In this document: one piece after another, positions 8,328 through 9,290 of the stretch
How positions within the stretch are numbered: the first letter of the stretch is position 1
Layout: every line of letters begins with the position of its first letter
Assembly (NCBI GenBank): GCA_041477815.1
Contig: JBGOUV010000278.1
Span: 1-9,290 of the forward strand
Length of the DNA stretch: 9,290 bases
DNA from: JBGOUV01 sp041477815
GTDB taxonomy: Bacteria > Acidobacteriota > Terriglobia > Bryobacterales > JACQDG01
Direction: 5' to 3'
Notes under the pieces: generated by a model
Databases searched by the model: none
What the model was told of the DNA's origin: nothing
What the model saw: the letters and a program-made list of their open reading frames with translations, nothing else
Made by a program: the position numbers and the translations under genes

Positions 8328-9203
8328 CTATTTCTTCTGGAGCCTCTCTTTTACGTAGGCCTCGTACTCTCTCTTCAACTCGGGCGACTCCGGGCTGGGG
8401 TAGAGTTCGCTGGCCTTGTACTTGCCGGTGAGAAACTTCCGCTTGGTCCACTCGTCGTGGATGTGGGTCAGCTCGGCCTGATTCACAATCTCCTGGACCA
8501 AATGCGGCGGGATGAACATCAGGCCGGTGCGATCGCCCAGGACGATATCGCCCGGCATGACGATGGCCCCGCCTACCTGCACCGGAATGTTGATGCCGGC
8601 GATGACCACGCCCGCCACCGCCGCCGGATGAGGCGCTTTGAAAAAGATCTGGGTCGGCAGCTCGAAATTTCCTTCCAGGTCCCGCACGGTACCATCGACC
8701 ACCGCGCCCGTCTTGGTGGCGCCCCAGATGGCGGCCTGGAGGTTGTCACCGCCGAAGTTGTGGCCCTGCGCCGCGCCCATCAGGTCGACCACCGGAACGT
8801 CGTTCAACTGGAGCTGATCGATCACCCGCTGGTTCACGCCGCGCGCCATCCCTTTGGCTTTGGCGTTGGCGTCGATCACTTCGGCCAGGTCGGGTCGCAG
8901 CGGCAGGTATTGGGCGGTGACCGCGCGCCCCACCAGTTTCTGGCCGGGGTGCAGGACCTGGAAGCCCTGGGCATGCTGGAACTGATAGCCTTTGGCCCGC
9001 ACGATTCCCCAGACCTCCTCGATCGACAATCCCTTGACCTTCTCCAGGAGGGCGTCGGGCACCTTGGGCCGGCCGTCCGGGAACCGCTCGAACGGGTTCT
9101 TGGCGGTGTAGCGAATCATTTCGTCGCGGGTGAAGGAAAAAATCTGTGCGCCGGCCGGAGCGATCCAGGCGGCGGCCAGGAAAACAAATGTCAGGTGTCT
9201 CAA
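8328..9203 (-). CDS. Exported RraA / HMG-aldolase-like protein (TTG start)
   Basis: A 291-residue RraA-superfamily protein (formerly 'dimethylmenaquinone methyltransferase'). The core holds G-G-D-N-L-Q (151-156) and V-V-D-G-T-V-R-D-L-E-G (168-178). D153 is followed after exactly 20 residues by R174-D175, then x2-G178-x2-E181. This agrees with the D-x20-R-D-x2-G-x2-E/D motif that, from memory, marks metal-dependent HMG/CHA aldolases, so a pyruvate-releasing lyase or decarboxylase is plausible. Unusually, residues 1-19 form a Sec signal peptide (R2, apolar 4-17, A-G-A before Q20), which puts the enzyme in the periplasm. A C-terminal extension past about 240 makes it longer than typical RraA (about 160-230). 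The start is TTG: an in-frame TAA lies two codons upstream (9207-9209), the next ATG (codon 29) would remove the signal, and GGGGG lies eight bases before the TTG. It is the first gene of the operon; six bases separate it from the dehydrogenase. Confidence 0.9.
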   Translation of the reverse strand: MRHLTFVFLAAAWIAPAGAQIFSFTRDEMIRYTAKNPFERFPDGRPKVPDALLEKVKGLSIEEVWGIVRAKGYQFQHAQGFQVLHPGQKLVGRAVTAQYLPLRPDLAEVIDANAKAKGMARGVNQRVIDQLQLNDVPVVDLMGAAQGHNFGGDNLQAAIWGATKTGAVVDGTVRDLEGNFELPTQIFFKAPHPAAVAGVVIAGINIPVQVGGAIVMPGDIVLGDRTGLMFIPPHLVQEIVNQAELTHIHDEWTKRKFLTGKYKASELYPSPESPELKREYEAYVKERLQKK

Positions 9204-9290
9204 AGGTTAGGCCCCCGCACATCTTACCGCAGCTCGCGGCAGCACCGAACCGCGACCGTAAGGGAGAGGATGGCATGGCTGAACCATCCG
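9204..9290 (-). promoter_or_regulatory. Upstream region of the minus-strand operon
   Basis: This 87-base stretch should hold the leader and promoter of the RraA-dehydrogenase-VOC operon. On the minus strand TAAGAT (complement of 9221-9226) is a weak -10 candidate. The hexamer 17 bases before it (TTCGGT) is a poor -35 and falls inside the repeat copy at 9242-9266. I see no operator-like symmetric site other than the repeat arm. Confidence 0.2.
9242..9266. repeat. Third copy (half-arm) of the palindromic repeat, upstream of the RraA-like gene
   Basis: These 25 bases match the reverse complement of the right arm at 5212-5234, extended one base on each side, at 23 of 25 positions (A for G at 9249 and A for C at 9260 on the plus strand). 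It sits 39 bases upstream of the TTG start of the minus-strand operon, where that operon's promoter would be expected. The window ends at 9290; no second arm is seen before that. Confidence 0.65.

Noticed and set aside
9275..9290. Possible start of a divergent plus-strand gene (ATG at 9275, AGGA four bases before)
   Set aside because: Only five codons are visible before the window ends, and the AGGA lies at the edge of the repeat copy. Too little to call.

Overview
The window is GC-rich, densely coding DNA. It carries FG-GAP/ASPIC-UnbV (CRTAC1-like) proteins, a multiheme cytochrome-TPR fusion, and a small dispersed palindrome that reads as L-P-D-G-R-G-S-V when translated. I associate this combination with Acidobacteriota of the Solibacter/Bryobacter type. 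That assignment rests on gene content and memory, not on a search.

Left part, plus strand (1-6878): five genes in a row. They are the last 40 codons of a NarL-class sensor histidine kinase, a NarL/FixJ response regulator, a CRTAC1-like protein with a twin-arginine export signal, a 936-residue membrane-anchored pentaheme cytochrome c with C-terminal TPR repeats, and a second CRTAC1-like protein with a Sec-type or lipoprotein signal. Three of the four junctions are stop/start overlaps (ATGA at 120, TGATG at 741, GTGA at 5259), so translation is probably coupled. Only the 59-base gap at 2393-2451 breaks the chain. The arrangement suggests a two-component system encoded with an envelope module: one heme/TPR membrane protein flanked by two paralogous calcium-binding propeller proteins. 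The function of the module is not known to me.

A 68-base imperfect palindrome (5165-5232) lies inside the 3' end of the cytochrome gene and supplies its last ~30 codons. Half-copies of the same element occur at 6888-6925 (between convergent genes) and 9242-9266 (upstream of the minus-strand operon). It looks like a REP-like dispersed repeat.

Right part, minus strand (9203 to 6932): a tight three-gene operon. Its order is an exported RraA/HMG-aldolase-like protein (TTG start), a zinc-dependent medium-chain alcohol dehydrogenase, and a small VOC (glyoxalase-fold) protein, with gaps of 6 bases and 1 base. This looks like a small catabolic operon acting on a hydroxy- or oxo-acid type substrate, but the substrate cannot be read from the sequence. 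The two operons converge at 6879-6931.
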